This document shows, piece by piece, positions 1 to 7,982 of a DNA stretch of 40,978 nucleotides; positions within the stretch are counted from its first letter, which is position 1, and the number at the start of each line of letters is the position of its first letter. Below the pieces are notes generated by a model. That model was not told the DNA's origin. It made no database searches and saw nothing but the letters and a program-made list of their open reading frames with translations. This stretch comes from Candidatus Kapaibacterium sp. (GTDB taxonomy: Bacteria > Bacteroidota > Ignavibacteria > Kapaibacteriales > UBA7675), in contig JANQRB010000081.1 of NCBI GenBank assembly GCA_028284775.1, positions 1 through 40,978 on the forward strand, in the 5' to 3' direction. Both the position numbers and the translations under genes were made by a program.

Positions 1-1
1 G

Positions 2-1447
2 CCCCGCGAAGAGTGGCAATACCGCAGTACGCTGCCCTTCACCGGCGGCGCCGATCTGTCCTATTCACAGCGCTTCGGCCGCCTGGGCCTGCTGGCGGCC
101 GGTGGCGTCAAGCGCACGGAAGGCCACCACGACTACCTTAAAACCCTGCGCTGGAATGGCTTTGTCAAAAGCAGCTATGACCTTAGCGACGCCACGCAGA
201 TAAGCGCCTTCGCCAACGTCGCCCGGCAGACCCGCGACAACTTTGTCTTCTGGAAGGATCTGCGCAACGCGACGCGGCCGCCCGACGGCACGAATCGCGA
301 CGAAGAAATCGTTTCCGATAAGTTAGCCGTGGCTGCCACGCTACGGCACATTTTTTCGAACGAGCTTTTTGCGACGCTGCGCGGCGGTCTCTATCGCACC
401 GAATTCGAAGAAACCACCACTTCAGCCGACGACGATCAACTCAGCTCCAGCGCCGACGCCTGGAATACGGAATTGCAGGTCAACACTATTCTGAGCGAGA
501 ACTGGTTGCTGACGGCGGGAGCGTCGGGACAGCTTAACACCATTGCCGAGAGTTTCCTGGGGGATCAGGAACAAGTCATCCTGGCGGGCTATGCCCAGGC
601 CGAGTGGAAACCGGCGGATAAGATCACATTGACGGGCGGTGCTCGTCTGGATCACGAAAACACCACGTCTCTTGCCTCCCACACCCAGCTGTCGCCCAAG
701 GCCGGTATGTCTTGGGAGGTCTTTGATTCGACGCGACTGCGCACGTCACTAGGTTTCGGCTTTCGGACACCGACACTCGGCGAACGATTCGCGGAGCTGC
801 GCTTCGGCAATCTGCGGGTCGCGCCCAACCCCACGCTGGCACCGGAAAAGAGCTGGTCGGCCGAGATCGGTCTCAACCAGGACATCGCGCTGGCGGAGGG
901 CGCGTGGAACGTCGATGCCGCCTTTTTTTACAATCGATTCAACGATCTGATCGAACCTATTCTCCCCAGCGACGGCGACGGGAATATCCGCTTTATCAAT
1001 ATCACTCGTGCTCAGATTTTCGGCGTGGAGCTAGGTGTCAAAGGCTGGCTGCCGGGCAATGTTGCCGGGCTGGAGCTGGCCCTCACCGCCATGCAGCCCG
1101 ATGACCTCGATAGCGATACGGATCTCAAATACCGTTCCAAGTTGCTGTTTCAGACCCGGCTGATTCTGCCCCTGGGGCCGCTGCAGTTTCAGACGGACTA
1201 TCGCTTTCAGGATCGCTTCGACCACATCGACGATGAAGTTCGTTTCGCCATCCGCGACCACGATGCGAGGGTCGATGTCCACGTTGTCGATATGCGACTG
1301 ATCGCCGATATGTATAAAGCGGCCGGGCTTCCCCTGCGTCTGACGCTCAATGCCGACAATGTGTTCAACTACTATTACACCGAGATTATCGGCAATCTTG
1401 CTCCTACCCGGAGCCTGACCTTGCAGCTTGCGACGCAACTCCCCTGA
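2..1447 (+). CDS. TonB-dependent outer-membrane receptor, C-terminal part (5' end outside window)
   Basis: The frame is open from the first bases of the window and ends at TGA 1445-1447, giving 481 residues of a gene that starts upstream; the internal GTG at 329 is not the real start. The protein is rich in alternating polar and hydrophobic strands separated by short turns, as expected of the 22-strand barrel of TonB-dependent receptors. It contains the conserved late-barrel stretch 'GFGFRTPTLGERF...NP.L.PEKSWSAEIG' near residues 255-295, typical of TonB_dep_Rec beta-barrel domains. It would import a siderophore, vitamin, metal or glycan across the outer membrane with energy from TonB/ExbBD. 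Substrate cannot be told without the plug domain. The C-terminus ends in QLP rather than the usual aromatic residue. The next gene is convergent, so this is the last gene of its transcript. Confidence 0.85.
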   Translation, partial: PREEWQYRSTLPFTGGADLSYSQRFGRLGLLAAGGVKRTEGHHDYLKTLRWNGFVKSSYDLSDATQISAFANVARQTRDNFVFWKDLRNATRPPDGTNRDEEIVSDKLAVAATLRHIFSNELFATLRGGLYRTEFEETTTSADDDQLSSSADAWNTELQVNTILSENWLLTAGASGQLNTIAESFLGDQEQVILAGYAQAEWKPADKITLTGGARLDHENTTSLASHTQLSPKAGMSWEVFDSTRLRTSLGFGFRTPTLGERFAELRFGNLRVAPNPTLAPEKSWSAEIGLNQDIALAEGAWNVDAAFFYNRFNDLIEPILPSDGDGNIRFINITRAQIFGVELGVKGWLPGNVAGLELALTAMQPDDLDSDTDLKYRSKLLFQTRLILPLGPLQFQTDYRFQDRFDHIDDEVRFAIRDHDARVDVHVVDMRLIADMYKAAGLPLRLTLNADNVFNYYYTEIIGNLAPTRSLTLQLATQLP

Positions 1448-1563
1448 ACCGACCTTGTGGCCGTTCACCGCTGAGCGCAGACAGCCCGGACGGTCGGTCG
1501 GATCAAGGTAGTTTTACGGAAGAATACAGTCAGCTCTTGCGGCGATAATAGTCGATGTAACAC

Positions 1564-2445
1564 TCAGGCCCGGCGCCGCCTTAGCAACAGCATCGTGATA
1601 GCGAGCGTGCCGAATCCCCAGAGACTGAGCCATAGCGCGCTGACGGGGTCCAGTTGTTCCCCTTCCGCGGTGAAGGGGTCCAGTGATTTACTGAGAAACA
1701 GGGCAACGATTGAAATCGCGTTATTGAAGAAGTGTAAAAAGAAGGGCAGGGCCAAACTTTGCGTGTGCCAGGCTATGTAGCCCAGAAAGGCGCCAATCAA
1801 AGTGAGCGGCACGAAAGATATCGGGTTGAGATGAAAGAGGCCGAAGAGCAGCGCCGTCAGTCCGATCGCCCAATGTGCCGGCATTCGTTCCTCCAGATGA
1901 CGCTGGAGATAGCCACGAAACAGCAGTTCCTCGGTAAAGGCCGGGATGACGGCGCCGACAACTAAAGCGCGCAATGTGTCGGCGGGCGTTTCTCCCGCAA
2001 GCATCCTGCGATACATTCCTTCGATTTCAAGACTCAATTGATCGAATACGATCCGCCAGGAATCGGGCAGGAGCCAATCCTGCAGCGGCACAAAACCACT
2101 TGCAAATACCTGGATCGCCAGAATTCCCGCAATGCCGAGGATGTATTGGCTCAGCGTTACGCTGCCTTCAAGACGCATGCTGACCTTCGCGGGAATGGCA
2201 GACAGACGCATGAGCACAATCGTCGGCAACAGCAGAAAGAGCAGCTGGGCGAGGCCCTGCGTGATCGCGGCGGCATGATCGATCGCCAGCTCCGAGGCCC
2301 AGGCAGCCAGGAGTGCACCGCCGGATTGATAAAACAGGTACACGAAGAATACGGAGGCGACGGTAAGCATAGCGGAAGAGAGAGCGGGTTTCGGTCGACC
2401 CGCGGCAAGGGGCTCCTGTTCTGCTGACGCTGGATTCTCTTCCAT
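1564..2445 (-). CDS. CPBP-family intramembrane glutamic endopeptidase
   Basis: This 293-residue protein is strongly hydrophobic, with about seven to eight predicted membrane helices. It carries the CPBP (CAAX protease/bacteriocin-processing, also called Abi) signature: E172-E173-x3-R177 in 'EELLFRGYL', F-x3-H205 in 'FGLFHLN', and H238 with N241/N242 in 'HFFNNAIS'. These form the glutamate/histidine active site in the membrane. Family members cleave prenylated proteins, small peptides or membrane substrates; the substrate here is unknown. It starts 24 nt after the stop of pdxA on the same strand, so the two probably share a transcript, though no functional link is evident. The N-terminal 25 residues are polar and cytosolic. 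Confidence 0.88.
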   Translation of the reverse strand: MEENPASAEQEPLAAGRPKPALSSAMLTVASVFFVYLFYQSGGALLAAWASELAIDHAAAITQGLAQLLFLLLPTIVLMRLSAIPAKVSMRLEGSVTLSQYILGIAGILAIQVFASGFVPLQDWLLPDSWRIVFDQLSLEIEGMYRRMLAGETPADTLRALVVGAVIPAFTEELLFRGYLQRHLEERMPAHWAIGLTALLFGLFHLNPISFVPLTLIGAFLGYIAWHTQSLALPFFLHFFNNAISIVALFLSKSLDPFTAEGEQLDPVSALWLSLWGFGTLAITMLLLRRRRA

Positions 2446-2469
2446 TTGTTTCTATCTCGCGCAGTTACA

Positions 2470-3468
2470 TTAGCGGATGTCGTATTGCTGTCGGGCACGT
2501 GCTATGGAATAAGCGCTGCGCAAGGCCTGTAAGGCGCTGCGGGCATCGGCGACACCTTTGCCGGCCAGCGAAAATGCGGTACCGTGATCGGGTGAAGTCC
2601 GAACGATCGGCAGACCGGCGGTAAAGTTAACGCCGGCGCCCCGGGCCAGCATTTTCAGTGGAATGAGTCCCTGATCGTGATACATCGCCAGAATGCCGTC
2701 GTATCGTTTCCAGTCGCCATGAGCGAAAAAGCCATCAGCCGGAAACGGCCCCTTCACGACGATGCCATCGGCCCGCGCCGCTTCGATTGCCGGTGTAATA
2801 TGGTGAATTTCTTCATTGCCGATCTCACCGTTTTCACCGGCATGCGGATTGAGCCCCAGAACGGCGATCCGTGCCTCGGGACAGGCAAAATCCTGCTGCA
2901 GACTGCGGTTGAGCACGCTGATTCGTTCGTAGACAACCTCTTTGCTGATCGTATCGGGAACGGCGCTCAGCGGCAGGTGGATACTCGCAAGCCCAACACG
3001 AATGCCTTCGCCGCACAGGACCATCATCGGATTAGCAATGCCGCTGCGAGCGGCAAAAAATTCGGTTTGGCCGGGGAAGGTGCTGCCCGCGAGGTAGAGT
3101 GCTTTTTTGGCGATCGGCATTGTAACGACTGCCTGTGCGCTGCCGTCCAGGACGGCGGCGGCGGCGCGTTCAAGCGCTTCGAGCGCCAGAGCCCCCGCAT
3201 CGGCCCGCAAGCGGCCCGGAGCCAGCTCGGGTTCCGTTTCACATGGCAGCAAGCCGCAGCGCACAGCACCCAAGGTCACGTGTTCGCCATCGATGCTGAG
3301 CGGCAGACCCAATTCCACTGCGTAGCGTTTCAGCGTAGCGGCATTGGCAACGACACTGAAGCGTACGGTGTTTTCACTGTCTGCTTCCGAGCGCCACTCG
3401 GTCAACGCCTTTACCATCACTTCCACACCGATGCCGTTAGGATCGCCACAGGTGATAACTATATGCAT
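2470..3468 (-). CDS. pdxA: 4-hydroxythreonine-4-phosphate dehydrogenase PdxA
   Basis: PdxA oxidises 4-phosphohydroxy-L-threonine with NAD(P)+ in the DXP-dependent pathway to pyridoxal 5'-phosphate; its product is condensed with deoxyxylulose phosphate by PdxJ, which is not in this window. The 332-residue length is normal. Diagnostic segments are 'GDPNGIG' at residues 8-14, three metal-binding histidines (H164 in 'SIHLPL', H209 in 'NPHAGENG', H264 in 'MYHDQG') and the C-terminal 'RTSPDHGTAF'. One oddity is 'PGQTE' at 132-136, where the family normally has PGHTE; the substrate-contacting His is Gln134 here (codon CAA). PdxA-like dehydrogenases of other pathways exist, but the rest of the active site looks intact. 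The start is the ATG at 3468. It is the first gene of a two-gene minus-strand unit. Confidence 0.9.
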   Translation of the reverse strand: MHIVITCGDPNGIGVEVMVKALTEWRSEADSENTVRFSVVANAATLKRYAVELGLPLSIDGEHVTLGAVRCGLLPCETEPELAPGRLRADAGALALEALERAAAAVLDGSAQAVVTMPIAKKALYLAGSTFPGQTEFFAARSGIANPMMVLCGEGIRVGLASIHLPLSAVPDTISKEVVYERISVLNRSLQQDFACPEARIAVLGLNPHAGENGEIGNEEIHHITPAIEAARADGIVVKGPFPADGFFAHGDWKRYDGILAMYHDQGLIPLKMLARGAGVNFTAGLPIVRTSPDHGTAFSLAGKGVADARSALQALRSAYSIARARQQYDIR

Positions 3469-3936
3469 GAGATTTCACGTCGATTTACGAATTACTACAA
3501 AGCGGATTCCTCCGGCGCCGGATCGGTCACCGCTGCTTTCTTTGGCATATTGAGGCTTCGGAGAGCAGAATTCCGGCAAGCAATCAACGCAGCAGCGTCC
3601 TTCTAATTGCAGCAGAAAAAATTTGCCGACCTGTAACAAAGGCATAACTAATTGATATATAGCTCGTAGAGAGAGCGATTGAAAATCAACCATTCCCGGC
3701 ACTTGACAATCACGAAACCAGGATAACTGCCTCTATACGATTTTACTACTATTTTCTTGCTTTTCGAACTTGAAGGAATTAGTTTTGTATAATTTATCAG
3801 TAAGATATTTGTTCTAACGAGTAATTAGACGAATCAGAACTGATATACGAATCAGCGGGTTTATTGAGAATATAAATCGCTGGGCATTGGGTTCGGAAAG
3901 TACGCATATCCCAATAGATTTCGTAGGGAGGTAGTT
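3469..3936. promoter_or_regulatory. AT-rich divergent intergenic region between pdxA and the sigma factor
   Basis: No convincing gene lies in these 468 nt. The base composition is clearly more AT-rich than the surrounding genes. A TATAAT lies at 3788-3793 on the plus strand, without a well-spaced TTGACA, so the promoter is only a candidate. A 9-nt direct repeat ACGAATCAG occurs at 3829-3837 and 3847-3855, 18 nt apart (under two helical turns), upstream of the sigma-factor ribosome site. A TTGACA at 3703-3708 has no good -10 at standard spacing. The region must carry the promoters for pdxA (leftward) and the sigma factor (rightward). Confidence 0.4.
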
Positions 3937-4503
3937 ATGGCAATGGATTTGGCTCTGCAGATCGAGAATCTGTTCAGGACAGATCGCAAGAAGTTCCTGG
4001 GATTTATTCGGCAACGCGTTCGGACGGCCGAAGAAGCCGAAGACATTTTGCAAGACGTTTTCACAAACGTCCTGGCAGCTTCAGCCAACGTATCGAAACC
4101 GATTGAAAACATTGCGTCGTGGGTATTCACGGCAGTTCGGAATCGTATTATTGATTCGTACCGGAAGAAACGCGCTGAAACGTTCTCGGATATGCAATTG
4201 CCCGGCCAGGCGGAAGACGGAATGGACAGCTTTGAAAACTTCATTACCGATCTTTCCACAAGTCCTGAAAACTCTTTGATGCGTAAAACCATCTGGGAAG
4301 CTGTGCAGGACGGTCTGAAGGAGTTACCGAAAGAGCAACGGGAAGTGTTCGAAAAGAACGAGTTCGAGGGAATTCCATTTCGGCAGATTGCCGAAGAAAC
4401 GGGTGTCAATATCAATACTCTGCTTGCACGTAAGCGTTATGCCGTCCTGCATTTGCGCAAGAAATTGTCCGAATTGTATGACTCGGTAAACGCAAACCTT
4501 TGA
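3937..4503 (+). CDS. ECF-type (sigma-70 family) RNA polymerase sigma factor
   Basis: The 188-residue protein has the two-domain layout of group 4 (ECF) sigma factors. Region 2 spans about residues 12-80, including 'AEEAEDILQDVFTNVL' (core binding) and 'VFTAVRNRIIDSYRKK' (-10 recognition). Region 4 spans about 125-178, with the helix-turn-helix 'EGIPFRQIAEETGVNINTLLARKRYAV' summarised here by its ends, EGIPF and KRYAV. It redirects RNA polymerase to a small regulon. Translation starts at ATG 3937, supported by AGGGAGG at 3925-3931 five bases upstream. No anti-sigma factor gene is adjacent, and a strong terminator directly follows, so it is probably monocistronic. What it senses or controls cannot be told from the sequence. 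Confidence 0.9.
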   Translation: MAMDLALQIENLFRTDRKKFLGFIRQRVRTAEEAEDILQDVFTNVLAASANVSKPIENIASWVFTAVRNRIIDSYRKKRAETFSDMQLPGQAEDGMDSFENFITDLSTSPENSLMRKTIWEAVQDGLKELPKEQREVFEKNEFEGIPFRQIAEETGVNINTLLARKRYAVLHLRKKLSELYDSVNANL

Positions 4504-4536
4504 AATTAACAGTAAAAACTCTTTCGATAAAAGAGA

Positions 4537-4568
4537 AGCCTGTCGTCCCCGAACGGCAGGCTTTTTTT
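4537..4568 (+). terminator. Rho-independent terminator of the sigma-factor gene
   Basis: A 10-bp stem (AGCCTGTCGT at 4537-4546 pairing with ACGGCAGGCT at 4553-4562, one G:U pair) closes a 6-nt loop and runs into seven T residues (4562-4568). It lies 33 nt after the sigma-factor stop codon, so that gene is probably transcribed alone. Confidence 0.9.
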
Positions 4569-4707
4569 GTTGCCCGTGCGAACATCAGTCGTCAGACGAG
4601 GCAACATAGGATCCGGGCATGAATGCCATCGCAATTTTACAACATCTTGTTTCCCATTTCGTAGAAGCACAGACAGTAGCGCTCAGATTGAACAGGACTC
4701 TATCGAC

Positions 4708-5010
4708 GTGGCAAAATTTTTCATTATCCTCTTGGCGATTGTCGTTGGCTTTATCCTCGCTGTGAATTACGCGCTGGGGGCCCTGCGGCGAATGCTGGGT
4801 ATCCCACCCCGCAAAGGAGGTTTCCAATCCTGGGCCAAATGGTTCGGCCACCAAAAGGAGCGCAGCAGACAAGAGGCTGCTTCCGCAGACAAAGTGCTTT
4901 ATGAAAAGGACGATGTCGTGGTGCTGAGTGGCGATTCACAACAAAGCGTCGAAACGGGCTTTGACAAAATCCGTGATGCCCGCTTCAGCGAGAAGAAGAA
5001 AAACAGCTGA
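4708..5010 (+). CDS. Small membrane-anchored protein, unknown function (DUF4834-like layout)
   Basis: The frame is open from 4567, but the most sensible start is GTG 4708, with AGGA at 4694-4697 upstream and the protein then beginning directly with its membrane helix. The resulting 100-residue product has one N-terminal hydrophobic helix (about residues 3-26), a basic stretch 'RRMLGIPPRKGG', and a polar charged tail rich in Lys, Glu, Ser and Gln. This short helix-plus-polar-tail layout resembles the DUF4834 family of Bacteroidota, but I cannot confirm membership by eye. It follows the sigma-factor terminator and is convergent with the DUF1028 pair. No function is assigned. Confidence 0.55.
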   Translation: MAKFFIILLAIVVGFILAVNYALGALRRMLGIPPRKGGFQSWAKWFGHQKERSRQEAASADKVLYEKDDVVVLSGDSQQSVETGFDKIRDARFSEKKKNS

Positions 5011-5030
5011 TTGCACCACAAGAAAATCGC

Positions 5031-6014
5031 CTATTCCAGCACCAGCCCGGCGGTACGCGTTTCGCCGTTGACGGCGGTTAGACGACACCAATAGTAGCCC
5101 GATTGAATTCCCCGCAGCCGCAGATCAATGCTGCCCGGCAATCCGGCCCCTTCCTTCCGAACAACGATCCGCCCCAGCGCATCGATGAGAACAAGCTGGC
5201 GAATCGGCTCTAAGGCGCCGACCCATGATATGCGCAGCTTTCCAGGCAGCGAAACAGGATTGGGTGATATCAAGATACCCCTGTCGACTTCGCTTTCCCT
5301 AAAAGCGACTGACGTTGATCGGCGCCATGCCTCGAACAAGGTCTGCAATGAATCGACAGGCTCGACATCTTCCTCCACGGCATAGATATCCAGGTTCAGG
5401 TACGGGTCATCGGCGGGATCGTCCGGACGAGCTACCCGCAGAAAAGCCGAAAGGCCCGAATGGGAACATTGCAGGCTTCCGCCAGCCCGTTTGCCCGCTT
5501 GCATAGCATCCATCAGTTTGTGCGCCAGATCGCCCGAACTCCGCAGAAAACCAGCCTCGATCGAATCGACCAGGTTACGCGTGCCATAATTCGCTATAAT
5601 AACATAGTTGGGACCAACGATCTGGCCGCTAATCCTGTAACTCTGACTACCCGTAAAAGCAGCGGCGAGAGCTCCGTCACCGCTCAGCTTGACGACCCCG
5701 AGCTGCCGCTGTTCCGGAATACCGGGATCGCCGGCCAGGATCGAATCGACAATTGCCTGCGGATCGAAGCCCTGATCCAGCAATTTGCCTGCTCGCTTCT
5801 GGTTGAACTTGGAAAACCAAAATGACTGCGAATGAATCACTCCCAGGCCCGGGTGGATATCGCTAATTCGAATAAAATCTGCATAACAGGCGCCGCCGCC
5901 GCCGCCGACTTCTTGCGTCAGGGTATCAACGGCAATGATCGAAAATGTTGCTTCGGCTGTCGCGCTGCTCAATAGAGCGGCCGCCATCATGACAAAAATG
6001 TATCTGCGAATCAT
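5031..6014 (-). CDS. Secreted DUF1028 (Ntn-hydrolase-like) protein with T9SS sorting domain, copy 2
   Basis: The preferred start is ATG 6014 (327 residues), just before a signal peptide ending near 'TAEA'; the longer frame to TTG 6050 only adds a polar leader. After the signal peptide comes 'TFSIIAVDTLTQEVG', the hallmark N-terminus of the DUF1028 family, followed by about 215 residues of that domain ('RISDIHPGLGVIHSQS', 'AAFTGSQS', 'DSIEAGFLRS', 'FLRVARPDD'). A linker leads to a C-terminal domain of about 75 residues starting 'ISPNPV', with 'LIDALGRIV' and 'SGYYWCRL', matching T9SS type A sorting domains. DUF1028 proteins are placed in the Ntn-hydrolase superfamily, in which a residue exposed at the mature N-terminus can be the nucleophile; the substrate is unknown. 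It lies 45 nt downstream of a clear paralogue (6060-7046). Confidence 0.85.
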   Translation of the reverse strand: MIRRYIFVMMAAALLSSATAEATFSIIAVDTLTQEVGGGGGACYADFIRISDIHPGLGVIHSQSFWFSKFNQKRAGKLLDQGFDPQAIVDSILAGDPGIPEQRQLGVVKLSGDGALAAAFTGSQSYRISGQIVGPNYVIIANYGTRNLVDSIEAGFLRSSGDLAHKLMDAMQAGKRAGGSLQCSHSGLSAFLRVARPDDPADDPYLNLDIYAVEEDVEPVDSLQTLFEAWRRSTSVAFRESEVDRGILISPNPVSLPGKLRISWVGALEPIRQLVLIDALGRIVVRKEGAGLPGSIDLRLRGIQSGYYWCRLTAVNGETRTAGLVLE

Positions 6015-6059
6015 ATCTTCAATGCCTTGGGGAAATGATGAAAAACTCAATAATCGTCG

Positions 6060-7046
6060 TCATCGCAACACAAACCGGCCGACTGCGACATTCCGCTTGT
6101 TGTCGACCAGACGACAAATATAGTGGCCCGCTTGAAGCCCCCTGGTATCAATGTCAATAGCCTTCTGTCCATGGAAATGATCAGCATGGCGAATACGGCG
6201 GCCAAGAGCATCGTAAACGGCAAAGGCAACTATCAATCTCGAGGATTGCGGCCAGCGCAGGCGGATCGATGTTGCGACGGCGGCCGGGTTTGGCGACACC
6301 ACCGCCGGAGAGCCAGTGGCGATGCTTCGTTCTTCAACCCTTGTTGTTTGCCGCCATTTGTCATAGAGCCTTTGCAGAGAATCGATCGGCTCGATTCCCG
6401 GGTCGACGCGAGTGACACGAAGGTCCAGAAAGAGTTGATTGCGTGCATCGCCCGGCCGTGCGACACGAATGAACGACGACATCGATGACTGATCCTGAGT
6501 GAGACAGCGACTGTCCGCGCCGACAATATTCGCCCCCTGCATCGCCGCCATCAGCTTGTCGGACAAACTACCCTTGCTACGCAGGAAACGCGCTTCCATC
6601 GAGTCCAGCACATAGGAACCGAGCAAAATATTGCCCTGAATGGCATAGTTAGAGCCAAGGATGTGCCCTTTCCAGTCACCATTGCGAATGCCGGTGTAGG
6701 CGGCGGCGCGTGGCCCTTTTTCCGTCAGATCCACAAGCCCATATTGCCTGAGCTCGGCGTCATCGCCCTCGCGCCGGATAAGCGTATCGAGAATGGCCTG
6801 AGGGGATTTATTGTCCTCCATTAATGCCCGCGCAATTGCCTGATTGTTTAGTGTGTAATACGACTGCGTATGAATTGCACCCCTGCCCGGGTGAACATCG
6901 CTGATAATCACGCTGCCGCCTATGCAGGAGGCACCCGCGCTGCCGACTTCGCCGTTCACGGTATCAACCGCGACGATAGAAAAAGTGGCCAGGGTCGAAA
7001 CCGGCAAGGCCGATACGATAATCACGCATGCAAGCAAAAGTTTCAT
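6060..7046 (-). CDS. Secreted DUF1028 (Ntn-hydrolase-like) protein with T9SS sorting domain, copy 1
   Basis: This 328-residue protein has a clean signal peptide (residues 1-20, ending 'STLA') directly followed by 'TFSIVAVDTVNGEVGSAGASC', so the mature protein would begin at or near Thr21. The DUF1028 domain runs to about residue 240, with 'VIISDVHPGRGAIHTQSYY', 'AAAYTGIRNGDWKGHILG', 'DSMEARFLRSKG' and 'FIRVARPGD'. The C-terminal region contains 'VSPNPAAV', 'VYDALGRRI' and 'AGHYICRL', a T9SS sorting tail. It would be exported by Sec and carried across the outer membrane by the type IX system. Copies 1 and 2 align along their whole length and clearly arose by tandem duplication, but they have diverged considerably. 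The catalytic role is unproven. Confidence 0.87.
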   Translation of the reverse strand: MKLLLACVIIVSALPVSTLATFSIVAVDTVNGEVGSAGASCIGGSVIISDVHPGRGAIHTQSYYTLNNQAIARALMEDNKSPQAILDTLIRREGDDAELRQYGLVDLTEKGPRAAAYTGIRNGDWKGHILGSNYAIQGNILLGSYVLDSMEARFLRSKGSLSDKLMAAMQGANIVGADSRCLTQDQSSMSSFIRVARPGDARNQLFLDLRVTRVDPGIEPIDSLQRLYDKWRQTTRVEERSIATGSPAVVSPNPAAVATSIRLRWPQSSRLIVAFAVYDALGRRIRHADHFHGQKAIDIDTRGLQAGHYICRLVDNKRNVAVGRFVLR

Positions 7047-7226
7047 AAATTTTTTCCTGATGGACTGTTTACAAGTATCGGGTACACTGAACGTTCACAA
7101 CCAGCTTTGTCGACAAGTTCTGGCGATTTGCCGGAATTCAAACAGCGGAACGGCGGCAGCGGCAAAAACTTCCGTTTTTTTGGTCCCGAGCTATGTTCCC
7201 GCCCAATAAAGCAGGGCAAGCGAGAA

Positions 7227-7982
7227 TCAGGCAGCAAAGAGCTCGTACAATACAGGCTTGCTGGGGCTGGCATCCGACTCGACGCTCATAATTTGAAAGC
7301 TCAGCAAATAACGTCCGTCGGAGATAGTATCCGGCACATAGATCATTTCGCTGATTGTTGCGTCGCGTCGCGGAACGCCCGGCAGATTCCAGAAGGCATG
7401 ATGGGCAAGCAATTCTCCCCCGTCCTCTTCGCGATCCACGGAGGGAAAGTCAACCAAAAGATGTTTGATACCTGCCTCACGGATAGCGGTTGCGGTGCGG
7501 GAGTCCAGGTAAACCGGGTTCGTGCCCGAATAGTGCCGGGATCGTTTGGCGTCGCTGTTGGGCAGAGTGCGCAGAATCAGCGCCTGCGATGTCCGACCGG
7601 CTAAATAAGCGCTTAGCTGTTTCGGCATAATCAACCGGTCTCCATCTGCCCGCCGGATCGGGTCAAGTGTCAAAAGGTCGGCAATGAAGAAGAATCTCGT
7701 CAGACACTCGTTGATCGTAATCCGCTCCGCGGTTATATGACCCACGCACTCGGTGTGAGTGCCGTTACCATGGGCGTTGACGAGCAGATCTTCGCAATTG
7801 CATGGGCCGCCGTCGGCAACGGAGCCGACAAAGGAACCGGCACGCACCGGCTCGAATCGCGGCGCCGACAAATGGAAGGCATTGACGTTTGCCGCTCCCT
7901 GCCGAAGCGGAATCGATATATCCAGGGGCGCGGCAAGGTCCACCGCGCAGAGTTGTCCGTTGACCTGGAGCTGAGCTTTCAT
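7227..7982 (-). CDS. Cyclase-family (kynurenine formamidase-like) metal hydrolase
   Basis: The 251-residue protein matches the 'putative cyclase' family (PF04199), which includes bacterial kynurenine formamidase and isatin hydrolase. The metal-binding motif reads H71-x2-G74-T75-H76-x-E78 with H82 further on ('HGNGTHTE...GHI'), the usual HxGTHxDxPxH in a variant with Glu for Asp. Other family landmarks are 'DISIPLRQG' near residue 21 and 'LLVDFPSVDREEDGGEL' late in the chain, also typical of the family. Its stop-proximal partner is the ion channel gene, whose stop codon overlaps the first 4 nt of this gene (7979-7982), so the two are translationally coupled. The true substrate is unknown; an amide or lactone hydrolase is the best guess. 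Confidence 0.82.
   Translation of the reverse strand: MKAQLQVNGQLCAVDLAAPLDISIPLRQGAANVNAFHLSAPRFEPVRAGSFVGSVADGGPCNCEDLLVNAHGNGTHTECVGHITAERITINECLTRFFFIADLLTLDPIRRADGDRLIMPKQLSAYLAGRTSQALILRTLPNSDAKRSRHYSGTNPVYLDSRTATAIREAGIKHLLVDFPSVDREEDGGELLAHHAFWNLPGVPRRDATISEMIYVPDTISDGRYLLSFQIMSVESDASPSKPVLYELFAA

Noticed and set aside
2677..3606. A 309-codon plus-strand frame opposite pdxA
   Set aside because: It is the mirror of a clear PdxA gene and has no family features of its own.
3703..3740. A sigma-70 promoter at TTGACA 3703-3708
   Set aside because: The nearest -10-like sequences are at 13 or 25 nt, outside usable spacing.
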